From positions 1 to 12,504 of the forward strand of contig CANDYP010000032.1 in NCBI GenBank assembly GCA_947425005.1: 12,504 nt of DNA, written 5' to 3'. The translations under genes were made by a program, and so were the position numbers. Below the pieces are notes generated by a model. It worked only from the letters and a program-made list of their open reading frames with translations, had not been told where the DNA came from and did not search any database. The stretch's first letter is position 1, and each line of letters starts with the position of its first letter. The stretch comes from Rickettsiales bacterium. Lineage in GTDB: Bacteria > Pseudomonadota > Alphaproteobacteria > Rickettsiales > UBA1997. Shown one piece after another: positions 5,524 to 12,431 of this stretch.

Positions 5524-6410
5524 TTATTTTTTGAGTTGCCTTGATTGTTGTTGGTTAGGCCATTTCCGACTAGTGTAGCACTGCGAAGTTGGCCAGTTGT
5601 TGCTGATGAGTGCTTTCTTTCTTCCTCTTCCGCCGCTGCCGCTGCAATGGCCGTATTTATATCGGCGAACTTGCTCCTTGCCTCAAATCCTGTTCCACTT
5701 GAGCTGGAGCCTGTTGCACATTCTCCTCGACCTTCCCTCTCCCATTCTTCTTCCTGCCCATAATCTATCGCTGAGTAATCCGTCGTTGCGAACCAGTCTC
5801 CTTGATCTTCATCCTGCGAATAATCTGCCGCTGCACACCCATCTTCCTGATCTTCATCCTGTTTCGATCCTAGAGATCTGCTGCTGGCGTAACTTCTTCT
5901 GAGAGTTGCTGGCATTGCCGCGACATCTTCCTCTGCTACCTCTGTTTTTGCGCGCGTTGCGTTGTCGAACAATGTGGGACTTTGCCCTTTAAATAAAAAG
6001 TTATTCAGGGCTGCCGCCGCTTGAGAATCGCTTGACGAGGCAAGATTGCCCGCAAGCTCAACTGCATTTTTTAGTTTATACTGAGGACTCTCTTGGTGTT
6101 CTCTAATTTCATTTTCAGTGTAGGAAAGTGGAGGGGAATACGCGCTGCCGCTGGATCTTGCTTGCCGCGATCTGAGACCCTCGTCCGGTTCAGGAGATAA
6201 ACCTGACCGCTCTTCATCCGATAAGTGGTCTTGGTCAAAATGCCGAACTCTTACTTGCTCGTTAAAAGAAACATTTCTCGGTGTTCTCGGAGAGGTGATG
6301 GCAGGAATGGCAGCGGAAGCATTAGTAGAAGCGGTGTCTAAAGTATCGGTAGAGGCAGTAGCAGAAGTGTTGATGGAAACGGAGGCGGAAGTAAGATTTG
6401 ATTTAGACAT
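5520..6410 (-). CDS. Low-complexity Ser/Thr/Ala- and acid-rich hypothetical protein (296 aa)
   Basis: I do not recognise a family. The N-terminal 40 residues are almost entirely S, T, A, I and N, followed by TPRNVSFNEQVRVRHFDQD (43-61), a region rich in S, E, R and P, a helical stretch (about 105-135) and an acidic segment with two 15-residue repeats, QDEDQEDGCAAADYS and QDEDQGDWFATTDYS. The tail has SSSSG, a poly-Ala/Glu run and an Asn/Gln-rich end. No signal peptide or membrane segment is visible. Composition suggests disorder. It is likely a real gene: the frame is open for 296 codons and its TGA overlaps the rlmJ ATG as ATGA, and the opposite-strand frames look like reading-frame noise. 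No Shine-Dalgarno precedes the ATG. A secreted effector is conceivable from the composition and the eukaryote-like RNVSF motif, but this is speculation. Confidence 0.7.
   Translation of the reverse strand: MSKSNLTSASVSINTSATASTDTLDTASTNASAAIPAITSPRTPRNVSFNEQVRVRHFDQDHLSDEERSGLSPEPDEGLRSRQARSSGSAYSPPLSYTENEIREHQESPQYKLKNAVELAGNLASSSDSQAAAALNNFLFKGQSPTLFDNATRAKTEVAEEDVAAMPATLRRSYASSRSLGSKQDEDQEDGCAAADYSQDEDQGDWFATTDYSAIDYGQEEEWEREGRGECATGSSSSGTGFEARSKFADINTAIAAAAAEEEERKHSSATTGQLRSATLVGNGLTNNNQGNSKNK
5772..5861 (-). repeat. Tandem duplication, 2 x 45 bp, inside the low-complexity gene
   Basis: Two adjacent 45-bp units (5772-5816 and 5817-5861) encode QDEDQEDGCAAADYS then QDEDQGDWFATTDYS. The first part of each unit is nearly identical in DNA and the second part has diverged, so this is an in-frame duplication that has since drifted. 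Confidence 0.8.
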
Positions 6411-6481
6411 AATTTATTTTTTGTTTGTAGGAAAAAATATTTGTGCGCGGGGTGTTTATTTATGTTCGGCGGCTGTAAAAG

Positions 6482-7267
6482 TTATCCAAAAAATATTCCG
6501 GTGATGATGTAGTTCAGAAGCAGAATCATAATTGATGCAGACACTACAGCATTGGTTGTAGCGATCCCCACCCCTTCAGCGCCACCTTTGGAATTGTAAC
6601 CGAAATAGCAACCCATGATTGCAATGACGAAGCCAAAAAAAGCGGATTTGGTCAGGCCGGAAACTACGTCGATTGTTTCTAAAAATTTAATTGTGTTGTT
6701 GATGTAAGGCCCAGGCGAGAAGCCGAGAGAATGCACGCTGACCAAATATCCGCCCATCACGCCAATAATGTCGGCGATTAGAACCAGCAGCGGCAACATC
6801 AACACGCCGGCGATGACTCGCGGCGCCACTAAATATTTAAAGGGATTGGTAGAAAGTGTGCGCAGCGCATCAATTTGTTCGGTCACTTTCATGGTGCCGA
6901 TCTCGGCGGCCATTGAGGCGCCTACGCGGCCGGCTACCATTAGTCCGGCTAATACTGGTCCTAGTTCACGCGTGATCGATAAAACTACGACGGTGGCAAT
7001 GGTGCTCTCAGCGTTGAAGCGCGAGAATCCGGAATAGCTTTGTAGCGCTAAAACGGCGCCGGAAAAAATTGCGGTGAGGCCAACGACAGGCAGCGAAAAA
7101 TAGCCGATTTGCAAAAACTGCCGCAGAATTAATCGCGGATAAAATGGCGGCGTAAAACAACTGCGAACTGCTTCAAAGGCGAAGAGGGCGATCTCGCCAA
7201 GCTTGGCTAAATTGACCACAGTAAAATGCCCGGTCTTTTCCAGGATTTTTAAAATTTGCGCTGACAT
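6482..7267 (-). CDS. mlaE: MlaE-family lipid transport ABC permease
   Basis: Integral inner-membrane permease of the MlaE/YrbE family, which works with an ATPase (MlaF) and an MCE-domain protein (MlaD) to move phospholipids between inner and outer membranes. The 261-aa length is typical. The conserved core VVVLSITRELGPVLAGLMVAGRVGASMAAEIGTMKVTEQIDALRTLSTNPFKYLVAPR (about 92-150) is the family signature, with about five hydrophobic spans over the rest and GYNSKGGAEGVG near the C-terminus. The ATG at 7267-7265 has no clear Shine-Dalgarno. No mlaF, mlaD, mlaC or mlaB lies in this window: the next gene downstream is the low-complexity protein (71-bp gap) and upstream is a divergent uptake module, so its partners must be elsewhere. 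Confidence 0.92.
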   Translation of the reverse strand: MSAQILKILEKTGHFTVVNLAKLGEIALFAFEAVRSCFTPPFYPRLILRQFLQIGYFSLPVVGLTAIFSGAVLALQSYSGFSRFNAESTIATVVVLSITRELGPVLAGLMVAGRVGASMAAEIGTMKVTEQIDALRTLSTNPFKYLVAPRVIAGVLMLPLLVLIADIIGVMGGYLVSVHSLGFSPGPYINNTIKFLETIDVVSGLTKSAFFGFVIAIMGCYFGYNSKGGAEGVGIATTNAVVSASIMILLLNYIITGIFFG

Positions 7268-7362
7268 TTCGGGGAAATTTTTGTTGAAATTTGGAGGTGG
7301 GTCGAAGAGCTTGTGTGAAATTCTTTGTGAAAATTCTTACTTAAGTTTTGCCTAAAGCTTTG
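7268..7362. promoter_or_regulatory. Divergent control region between mlaE and the uptake module
   Basis: This 95-bp gap must hold the promoters of both directions. It contains a direct repeat, TGTGAAATTCT (7314-7324) and TGTGAAAATTCT (7326-7337), spaced about one helical turn apart, and GAAATTT occurs twice at about 7275-7291. Tandem sites one turn apart suit a dimeric regulator, but no known box (Fur, Zur, CueR) is matched convincingly. Confidence 0.35.
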
Positions 7363-7752
7363 ATGTCCAAGATAAAAATCCATTCCAAAATTACCAAGTT
7401 TTTCCTCGCGATCACGCTGCTTCTTTTTGTCGCAAGTGGCAGCCTTGCGCTGCTTCATACTTTTTCGCATCAGGAAGTTAGGGCGGCTGAATCCACTGTA
7501 GTTAAGGCTTCATCACTTCAGCAAAACTTTTTTGAAAAAATAATTTTCGCTCACGAAAAATCTTCCGGCAAAAAATCGGAGAATTGTTTTTTGTGCTCTT
7601 TTTCCAACTCACAAAATCAAATTGCTCTAGCGCCGAATTTTATTTTCTGCGCCGCCGCTTTTTATTTAGCCTTTGCACTACGTAGTTTCGACCGCGTCAA
7701 ACTTTCCTACCTCCTCTCCTCCAAAGCTCCCAGAGCTCCTCCGGTTTATTAA
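7363..7752 (+). CDS. DUF2946-like small envelope protein beside a TonB-dependent receptor
   Basis: A 129-aa protein with an N-terminal hydrophobic segment (about residues 12-31, signal or anchor), followed by H32 and H36 (LLHTFSHQE), a variable stretch, the dicysteine motif ENCFLCSF (C75, C78), a second hydrophobic stretch (about 92-107) and a tail SSKAPRAPPVY. The layout of N-terminal anchor, early histidines, a CxxC-like pair and a terminal R-x-PP resembles DUF2946, whose genes frequently sit next to TonB-dependent receptors. No enzymatic motif is visible; the His and Cys residues could bind a metal (inference). The ATG at 7363 is preferred over an upstream in-frame TTG at 7348. A palindromic element begins one base after the stop, and the receptor gene follows 175 bp later on the same strand. 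The family call is moderate, as it rests on layout rather than a strong motif. Confidence 0.6.
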   Translation: MSKIKIHSKITKFFLAITLLLFVASGSLALLHTFSHQEVRAAESTVVKASSLQQNFFEKIIFAHEKSSGKKSENCFLCSFSNSQNQIALAPNFIFCAAAFYLAFALRSFDRVKLSYLLSSKAPRAPPVY

Positions 7753-7803
7753 CCCTCTTTGCAAAAGAGGGTGGCATCGCCGCACGGCGATGACGGGTGA
7801 TTT
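7753..7803 (+). repeat. Palindromic element A (two hairpins plus GGGTGATTT tail)
   Basis: Hairpin one pairs CCCTCTTT (7753-7760) with AAAGAGGG (7764-7771). After TGG, hairpin two pairs CATCGCCG (7775-7782) with CGGCGATG (7785-7792). The tail GGGTGATTT is at 7795-7803. The same order of parts occurs in inverse orientation at 7866-7908. There is no T-run, so it is not a standard terminator. It begins directly after the stop codon of the DUF2946-like gene. Confidence 0.7.
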
Positions 7804-7865
7804 GCGGACACAGATGCTTATTAAAAGTTTTCTCCTGTCTCGCTTCAGATCACATTTGGTGCACG

Positions 7866-7908
7866 AAATCCTCCGGCGCGACGCGCCACCTCCTTTTTCA
7901 AAGGAGGT
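7866..7908 (-). repeat. Palindromic element B, inverse copy of element A
   Basis: Read on the minus strand: hairpin one (ACCTCCTTT/AAAGGAGGT arms at 7900-7908 and 7888-7896), then TGGC, a GC palindrome (7875-7887) and the tail GGAGGATTT (7874-7866). Against element A the first 23 bases match at 18 positions, and four of the five differences are two compensated base-pair changes in the stem. Together with A it brackets a core of about 62 bp, as in a REPIN or a small non-autonomous element. Confidence 0.7.
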
Positions 7909-7927
7909 CATCCAATATTTTGAAACA

Positions 7928-10012
7928 ATGAAAAAATTACTCCTCTCGCTCTGCGTGAGCTTTGCTCTCTGCTCTTCTTCAGCCCTCGCAGCTGACACCT
8001 GGAACTACCAAATCACCGCAAAAAAACTCGACAACTCTCGCAATAATCTCTCGCCAAAAACTGGCGGCAGCTCCTTTTCTTTTGACCAAAAAGCGGTTGA
8101 AAATTTACCGCAAGGTCAAATGACTTCACTGGATCAAGTGTTGTTGCGCGCTCCCGGTGTTGCTCAAAATGCCCACGGCCAGCTTTATGTCCGCGGCGAT
8201 CACGCTAATTTGCAATATCGAATTAACGGCGTGATGTTGCCGGAAGGTGTGACTGGCTTTGGTCAGGTGCTCGACACGCATTTTGCCGACAAAATCGATT
8301 TGCTCACCGGCGCAATGCCGGCGCAGTATGGCTTGCGCACTGCCGGCGTAATCGACATTAAAACTAAAGGCGGAAAATTTGAGAAAGGTGGACGCAGCGA
8401 ATTAATGACGGGACAAAATAATGATTTGGGCATGAGTCAGCAAATCAGCGGCTCGCAGGGCAATCTGAATTATTATTTGAGCGCGACTTATTTGCAGAAT
8501 AATCGCGGCATCGAAGCGCCAACCGCAGCCCGCAAATCAATCCACAACGACACGCAGCAAAATCGCTTGTTTGGTTATTTTTCTTATCTGATTGATGCCT
8601 CGCAACGCTTGAGTTTTGTTATTGGCAATGCTGACAGCCGTTACCAAATTCCTAACAATTCGGGACAGAAAACGGCTTACAGTCTGAGTGGCTACAACTC
8701 GTTTGATTCGCGCAATCTGAGCCAGATGCAGAAAGAGTCAAACCGCTACGCAATCGCGACTTTGCAAGGTGTAAATGATTCGGACGTTGATTATCAAATT
8801 TCAGCTTTCACTCGTTACAGCGCTCTTGATTATCGCCCTGATTACGTGGGTGATTTGATGATTAATGGCACGGCTTCAAACCTTGACCGCGGTAGTTTTG
8901 CCAATGGTTTGCAGGGTGATTTTAGTAAAGAATTAAACGACAAAAACACTTTGCGCGCTGGCTTTTATTTCAACAACGAGCGCAATCGTTCTTACACTGA
9001 AAATTACGTTTTTGACGTTGACGGTGACGGCGTACAAACCTCGTCCAATCCAAGGCAAATCAACGAGTTGGGCGTTAAAACTTCACAAACTTACAGCGCC
9101 TATTTGCAAAATGAGTGGAAAGCTTGGGAAGATTTGACGATTAATTACGGCGGTCGTTTTGATGTTGCACAGGCTTACGTCAATGAGTCGCAGCTCAGCC
9201 CAAGAGTTAACGCGGTTTACGATTTGAGTAAAAAAACCAAGATTCACGCGGGTTATTCGCGTTATTTTACTCCGGCGCCGGTGGCTAAAATGTCGCAAAC
9301 TTCACTTTCTTCCTTTGTCGATACGACTAACGCAGCTGAAGGAAATTTGAATAGTTACGGCAATCTTAAAGCTGAGCGTACCAGCTATTTTGATCTTGGT
9401 ATTTCGCGTCAGGCTAATGAAAACCTGACTCTGGGTTTGGATGGCTACTACAAAAAAATCAGAAACATGCTTGACGAACATCAGTTCGGCAATGCGCTGA
9501 TCTACGTGCCGTTTAACTTCGAGCACGGCAAAGTTTTTGGTGCGGAATTTACGGCGGATTACAGCAGGGATAATTTTGGTTCTTATTTCAATCTCGCGGT
9601 GCAAAAGGCTTACGCTCGCAATATCGTTTCCAATCAGTACATTCACGAAGCTGAAGAGATTAGGCACATTGCTGCGCACAATGTTGCGCCGGATCATTTG
9701 CAGACCATTACTGCTTCTGCAGGTGCTGCGTACAATTTGTTTGGCACCAAAATTTCCGGTGACGCAATTTACGGATCAGGGCTGCGCACAGGAGACAACA
9801 ACGCCAACACCATGCCGGCTTACTGGATTTTTAACGCCAGCGTGGCGCGCGATTTCAATTTACCGACTTTGGGGAAGGTTAATTTTCGTGTCGCCGGCGT
9901 GAATCTGGCTGACAAAGTTTACCAATATTCCAACGGTTCGGGGATCGGCATTAACGCCTCGCAATACGGACTACGACGTACGGTTTATTTTATTGTAGGG
10001 AAATCATTCTAA
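7928..10012 (+). CDS. TonB-dependent outer membrane receptor (694 aa)
   Basis: An outer-membrane beta-barrel with an N-terminal plug that imports a bound ligand using TonB energy. From the ATG at 7928 there is a clear signal peptide (MKKLLLSLCVSFALCSSSALA, cleavage before ADTW). The plug follows, with MTSLDQVLLRAPGV, LYVRGDHANLQYRINGVMLPEG, IDLLTGAMPAQYG and AGVIDIKTKGG (about residues 60-155). The rest is barrel, rich in alternating aromatic residues, with a conserved YNNE-like FNNERNRSY region and GYSRYFTPAP, ending in Phe (FIVGKSF) as outer-membrane proteins do. YQITAKKL near the mature N-terminus may be a TonB box. The frame stays open upstream to 7673, but that would run through the palindromic elements and bury the signal peptide. 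The ligand is unknown; the DUF2946-like neighbour hints at a metal. No Shine-Dalgarno sits at normal spacing. Confidence 0.93.
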   Translation: MKKLLLSLCVSFALCSSSALAADTWNYQITAKKLDNSRNNLSPKTGGSSFSFDQKAVENLPQGQMTSLDQVLLRAPGVAQNAHGQLYVRGDHANLQYRINGVMLPEGVTGFGQVLDTHFADKIDLLTGAMPAQYGLRTAGVIDIKTKGGKFEKGGRSELMTGQNNDLGMSQQISGSQGNLNYYLSATYLQNNRGIEAPTAARKSIHNDTQQNRLFGYFSYLIDASQRLSFVIGNADSRYQIPNNSGQKTAYSLSGYNSFDSRNLSQMQKESNRYAIATLQGVNDSDVDYQISAFTRYSALDYRPDYVGDLMINGTASNLDRGSFANGLQGDFSKELNDKNTLRAGFYFNNERNRSYTENYVFDVDGDGVQTSSNPRQINELGVKTSQTYSAYLQNEWKAWEDLTINYGGRFDVAQAYVNESQLSPRVNAVYDLSKKTKIHAGYSRYFTPAPVAKMSQTSLSSFVDTTNAAEGNLNSYGNLKAERTSYFDLGISRQANENLTLGLDGYYKKIRNMLDEHQFGNALIYVPFNFEHGKVFGAEFTADYSRDNFGSYFNLAVQKAYARNIVSNQYIHEAEEIRHIAAHNVAPDHLQTITASAGAAYNLFGTKISGDAIYGSGLRTGDNNANTMPAYWIFNASVARDFNLPTLGKVNFRVAGVNLADKVYQYSNGSGIGINASQYGLRRTVYFIVGKSF

Positions 10013-10020
10013 AGGCCCCA

Positions 10021-10052
10021 ATCTAAGCCCCCCTTATCAGGGGGGCTTAGAT
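10021..10052. repeat. Perfect 13-bp hairpin between the receptor and tonB
   Basis: ATCTAAGCCCCCC (10021-10033) and GGGGGGCTTAGAT (10040-10052) are exact reverse complements around TTATCA. No T-run follows on either strand, so simple intrinsic termination is unlikely. It may be a palindromic repeat that trims tonB expression relative to the receptor or shields the receptor mRNA 3' end. Confidence 0.75.
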
Positions 10053-10079
10053 CGAGATAGGTAATACAAATATTTTTTA

Positions 10080-10577
10080 ATGAAAAATCGCGTTCTCAGT
10101 TTTTTTGCAGCTCTTCTAATCCACCTCCTAGTAGTCACCGCTTTTGCTTATTCGTTTTTTAAAAAATCGGAAGCTCCAAAAGTAGAGACGGTGCTAAATA
10201 TTTCGACGCTGGGTTACGACGCGAAAGAGAAGAAAGTTACGAAAAATTTTGAGGTAAAAGAAGAGCGTCAGAAAAATTCAGAACATTCGCACAGCGCGTC
10301 AGGCGCGGATTCCGAGGTGGCGGCAAAAAAAGTTGCGCCGATTTTTAATCCGCTTCCGCAGATTCCGGATGATTTGCGGGAAGAGGCTTTTGTTAGCGAG
10401 GCGGTTGCACGTTTTTACGTTGATGCGTCGGGAAGCGTTGCGCGCGTTGAGTTGATCAAGCCTTGCGCTAATCCGCGCTTAAATAATTTACTGCTGAAAA
10501 GTTTGAAGAGTTGGAAATTTGCGGCTGCCGCGAAGGATTCTACGCAGGATATTCGGGTGAAATTTAAAGTAGAATAA
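10080..10577 (+). CDS. tonB: Energy transducer TonB (short form, 165 aa)
   Basis: Links the proton-driven ExbB-ExbD motor in the inner membrane to outer-membrane receptors. An N-terminal membrane anchor (about residues 5-27) keeps a histidine (His15) at the place of the functional TonB histidine, but the serine four residues before it is Ala11. A charged periplasmic linker (about 30-103) follows, then a C-terminal TonB domain: PQIPDDLREEAFVSEAVARFYVDASGSVARVELIKP, NPRLNNLLLKSLKSWKF and VKFKVE. The linker is rich in K, E and S and lacks the usual Pro-Lys/Pro-Glu repeats. The gene lies 67 bp after the receptor, with a strong hairpin between, so the pair probably form a dedicated system. No exbB or exbD is in the window. 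The ATG at 10080 fits the anchor; no Shine-Dalgarno is seen. The stop lies one base from the convergent dsbB stop. Confidence 0.85.
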   Translation: MKNRVLSFFAALLIHLLVVTAFAYSFFKKSEAPKVETVLNISTLGYDAKEKKVTKNFEVKEERQKNSEHSHSASGADSEVAAKKVAPIFNPLPQIPDDLREEAFVSEAVARFYVDASGSVARVELIKPCANPRLNNLLLKSLKSWKFAAAAKDSTQDIRVKFKVE

Positions 10578-10578
10578 A

Positions 10579-11079
10579 TCATCTAACAGCACCTCGTCTT
10601 TGGTAGCGCACAAAAGCGATGTAAGAAAGCAGCATCAGGCAATAAAGCACATTCCAATTTGCCATCGAGAGGCCAAGAAATACAAAGCTCGGCTCGTCAC
10701 AGCGCACAGATTTTGTTTTCATCAAGGCGTTTTTTAAATCTTCCAGATTGTCGATTTTATTTAGATTTTCTGACGAGCAAGTTGTGGGGCCGCGGAAAAT
10801 TTTTCTTTCAACGCCAGAGTGATAAATGGCGACTGCGCAATTGATGATCAGGAAAAATGTGCAGAGATACAAAGCCACTCTTTTGGATTTTTCTGATTTG
10901 AAATAAGTGAGCGTCAGAACAGCAGCAGCAATGATCGCGAAGAATGGTTTGCGCTGATAAAAACACAAAGAACAAGGCTGGTAGTGGAAAAAATATTGGC
11001 TGATGTAAGCAAAAATTAATGCGGAAGCTGAAGCGAGGCCAAGCAAAATTAACAAATTTTTATTCGTAATTTTAGGCAT
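10579..11079 (-). CDS. dsbB: DsbB-family disulfide bond formation protein
   Basis: An inner-membrane quinone reductase that re-oxidises the periplasmic disulfide donor DsbA. At 166 aa with four hydrophobic spans it fits the family. Both redox pairs are present: Cys36/Cys39 in YQPCSLCFYQR, and Cys101 with Cys127 in the periplasmic loop (GPTTCSS and VRCDEPSF). YHSGVE before the loop is the usual form in alphaproteobacteria. Its ATG overlaps the last base of the pgi stop (TAATG), so the two genes should be translated from one message even though their functions differ. No dsbA gene is nearby. The TGA is one base from the end of the convergent tonB gene, leaving no room for a separate terminator. 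Confidence 0.92.
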   Translation of the reverse strand: MPKITNKNLLILLGLASASALIFAYISQYFFHYQPCSLCFYQRKPFFAIIAAAVLTLTYFKSEKSKRVALYLCTFFLIINCAVAIYHSGVERKIFRGPTTCSSENLNKIDNLEDLKNALMKTKSVRCDEPSFVFLGLSMANWNVLYCLMLLSYIAFVRYQRRGAVR

Positions 11080-12302
11080 TATTTTTTAAGAATTTTTTTG
11101 GCCAAATCTTTGCGAAGCTCGACAGCAGGCTGATCAAAAGGATTAATTTTTTTAGCGTAAGCAATCAAAATCGTTTCTAAAAACATCTGCATCATCAAAC
11201 CGCCCAAAACTTCTTCGTTAAGTTTTTCGATTTCAAAAAGACGAATTGGCAATTTCTTTTTGTTCAAAACTTCGATTGTGGTTTCCTGCTCAACTTTGAC
11301 GATGTCGCTTAATTTTTTGCCGCCGAATAAGGTGGGACAAGAGCTTAGGTCTTTCACTAAAAAATCGTTGGCGTGAATTTCTTGCGTGAGAAATGTAAAA
11401 AATTTGTCTTTCGGGCCTTCGAGATAAAGTTGTAATTGGCTGTGTTGATCGACCGTTCCCATTGAATTGATTGGCGTGGAGCCGAAGCCGGACTTGCCCA
11501 AAGACTCGGCCCAGAGCTGACGGTACCAGTCGGTGAAGTTTTTGAGATTGTCAATGTAGGGCATGATTACGTTGTTGGTGAAGCCTTGATCGTAGAGGCA
11601 AAGCTGGGTGGCGCAAGAATTCACGATCGTGTCATTTTCTAAAAATTCGGCGATTATTTTTTTGGCGCCTAAGCGAACTTTTTTGATGTCGATGCCGCAA
11701 AGCAAGGCGGGCAGCATGCCGACGATTGCGAAGCAAGAATATCTGCCGCCGATTTTTTCGGGGTGATTGGCAATTTCAGCGCCGATTTTTTTGGCGATTT
11801 TAGCAATCGAATTTTCTTCCGATTGAGTGACGAATAAAAATTGTGCGGCGTAATTTTTGATTTTTTGATTCTTTAATTTGTCGAGGATTATCAAGGTTTG
11901 GCAGATGGTCTCAATGGTTTCGCCGGACTTGCTGACAACTAAAAAAAATGTGTTTTTGAAATCAATTTTTGCCAAAGAATTTTGGATGGTGGTGGGATCG
12001 ATTGATTCCAGAAATTCTAATTTAGTTTGATCTTTAAGGGCGGTGAGGGTCTTGCCACCAAGGCTTGATCCGCCAACGCCGAGTACGAGAATTTTTTTGT
12101 AAATAGAGATTTTTTTGGTGAGCTCGGCGAATTCTTCCAAATCATTTTTGCCGAAAACGGCGTCAATCGGAGCCAGTTTTTCGCTGGCAATTTCATCGCG
12201 CAATTTTGCGGCAATTGCTGCAAAATTTTTACGATATTTTTCTAAAACTTTTGGGGCAGGAATATTTTTAAAGCGTTGAGAATAGAGAGTTTTGTAGGCC
12301 AT
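11079..12302 (-). CDS. pgi: Glucose-6-phosphate isomerase
   Basis: Interconverts glucose 6-phosphate and fructose 6-phosphate in glycolysis and gluconeogenesis. The 407-aa length matches the shorter class rather than the ~550-aa enterobacterial enzyme. Visible motifs: VLGVGGSSLGGKTL (about 72-85), VVSKSGETIET (sugar-phosphate binding, about 121-131), IGGRYSCF (about 182-189), QLWAESLGKSGFGSTP with the likely catalytic Glu, GTVDQHSQLQLYLEGP, and the C-terminal NPFDQPAVELRK with the conserved lysine. All hallmark segments are intact. The ATG is at 12302-12300; no clear Shine-Dalgarno is seen. It is the first gene of a pgi-dsbB pair. Having pgi argues against a Rickettsia-type genome, which lacks glycolysis. 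Confidence 0.95.
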   Translation of the reverse strand: MAYKTLYSQRFKNIPAPKVLEKYRKNFAAIAAKLRDEIASEKLAPIDAVFGKNDLEEFAELTKKISIYKKILVLGVGGSSLGGKTLTALKDQTKLEFLESIDPTTIQNSLAKIDFKNTFFLVVSKSGETIETICQTLIILDKLKNQKIKNYAAQFLFVTQSEENSIAKIAKKIGAEIANHPEKIGGRYSCFAIVGMLPALLCGIDIKKVRLGAKKIIAEFLENDTIVNSCATQLCLYDQGFTNNVIMPYIDNLKNFTDWYRQLWAESLGKSGFGSTPINSMGTVDQHSQLQLYLEGPKDKFFTFLTQEIHANDFLVKDLSSCPTLFGGKKLSDIVKVEQETTIEVLNKKKLPIRLFEIEKLNEEVLGGLMMQMFLETILIAYAKKINPFDQPAVELRKDLAKKILKK

Positions 12303-12431
12303 AGGGGATTTATTTTTGTAAAAAAAGATGGGCTCAACTTATACCCAACCTAATCCAAAACACCAAACTTCTGACTTCGCCTTTTTACTCGCAAAATTTT
12401 TTTTAAATGAGCGAGTTACAATTCTTGTGGT

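Noticed and set aside
5545..5902. + strand frames opposite the low-complexity gene
   Set aside because: They are Leu/Ser/Pro-rich antisense readings of the repetitive Ser/Ala/Glu codons; the minus-strand frame is longer and coupled to rlmJ.
7314..7337. Known metal-regulator box (Fur or Zur) upstream of the uptake module
   Set aside because: The sites are direct repeats rather than the expected palindromes, so only an unspecified regulatory repeat is recorded.
7753..7908. CRISPR array
   Set aside because: There are only two copies, in inverse orientation, with internal palindromes and one spacer-like core.
7673..7927. N-terminal extension of the TonB-dependent receptor
   Set aside because: It is in frame, but it overlaps the DUF2946-like gene, translates both palindromic elements and would bury the clear signal peptide that begins at 7928.
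9302..9697. 131-codon minus-strand frame inside the receptor gene
   Set aside because: It lies wholly within a strongly supported receptor coding region and shows no family motifs.
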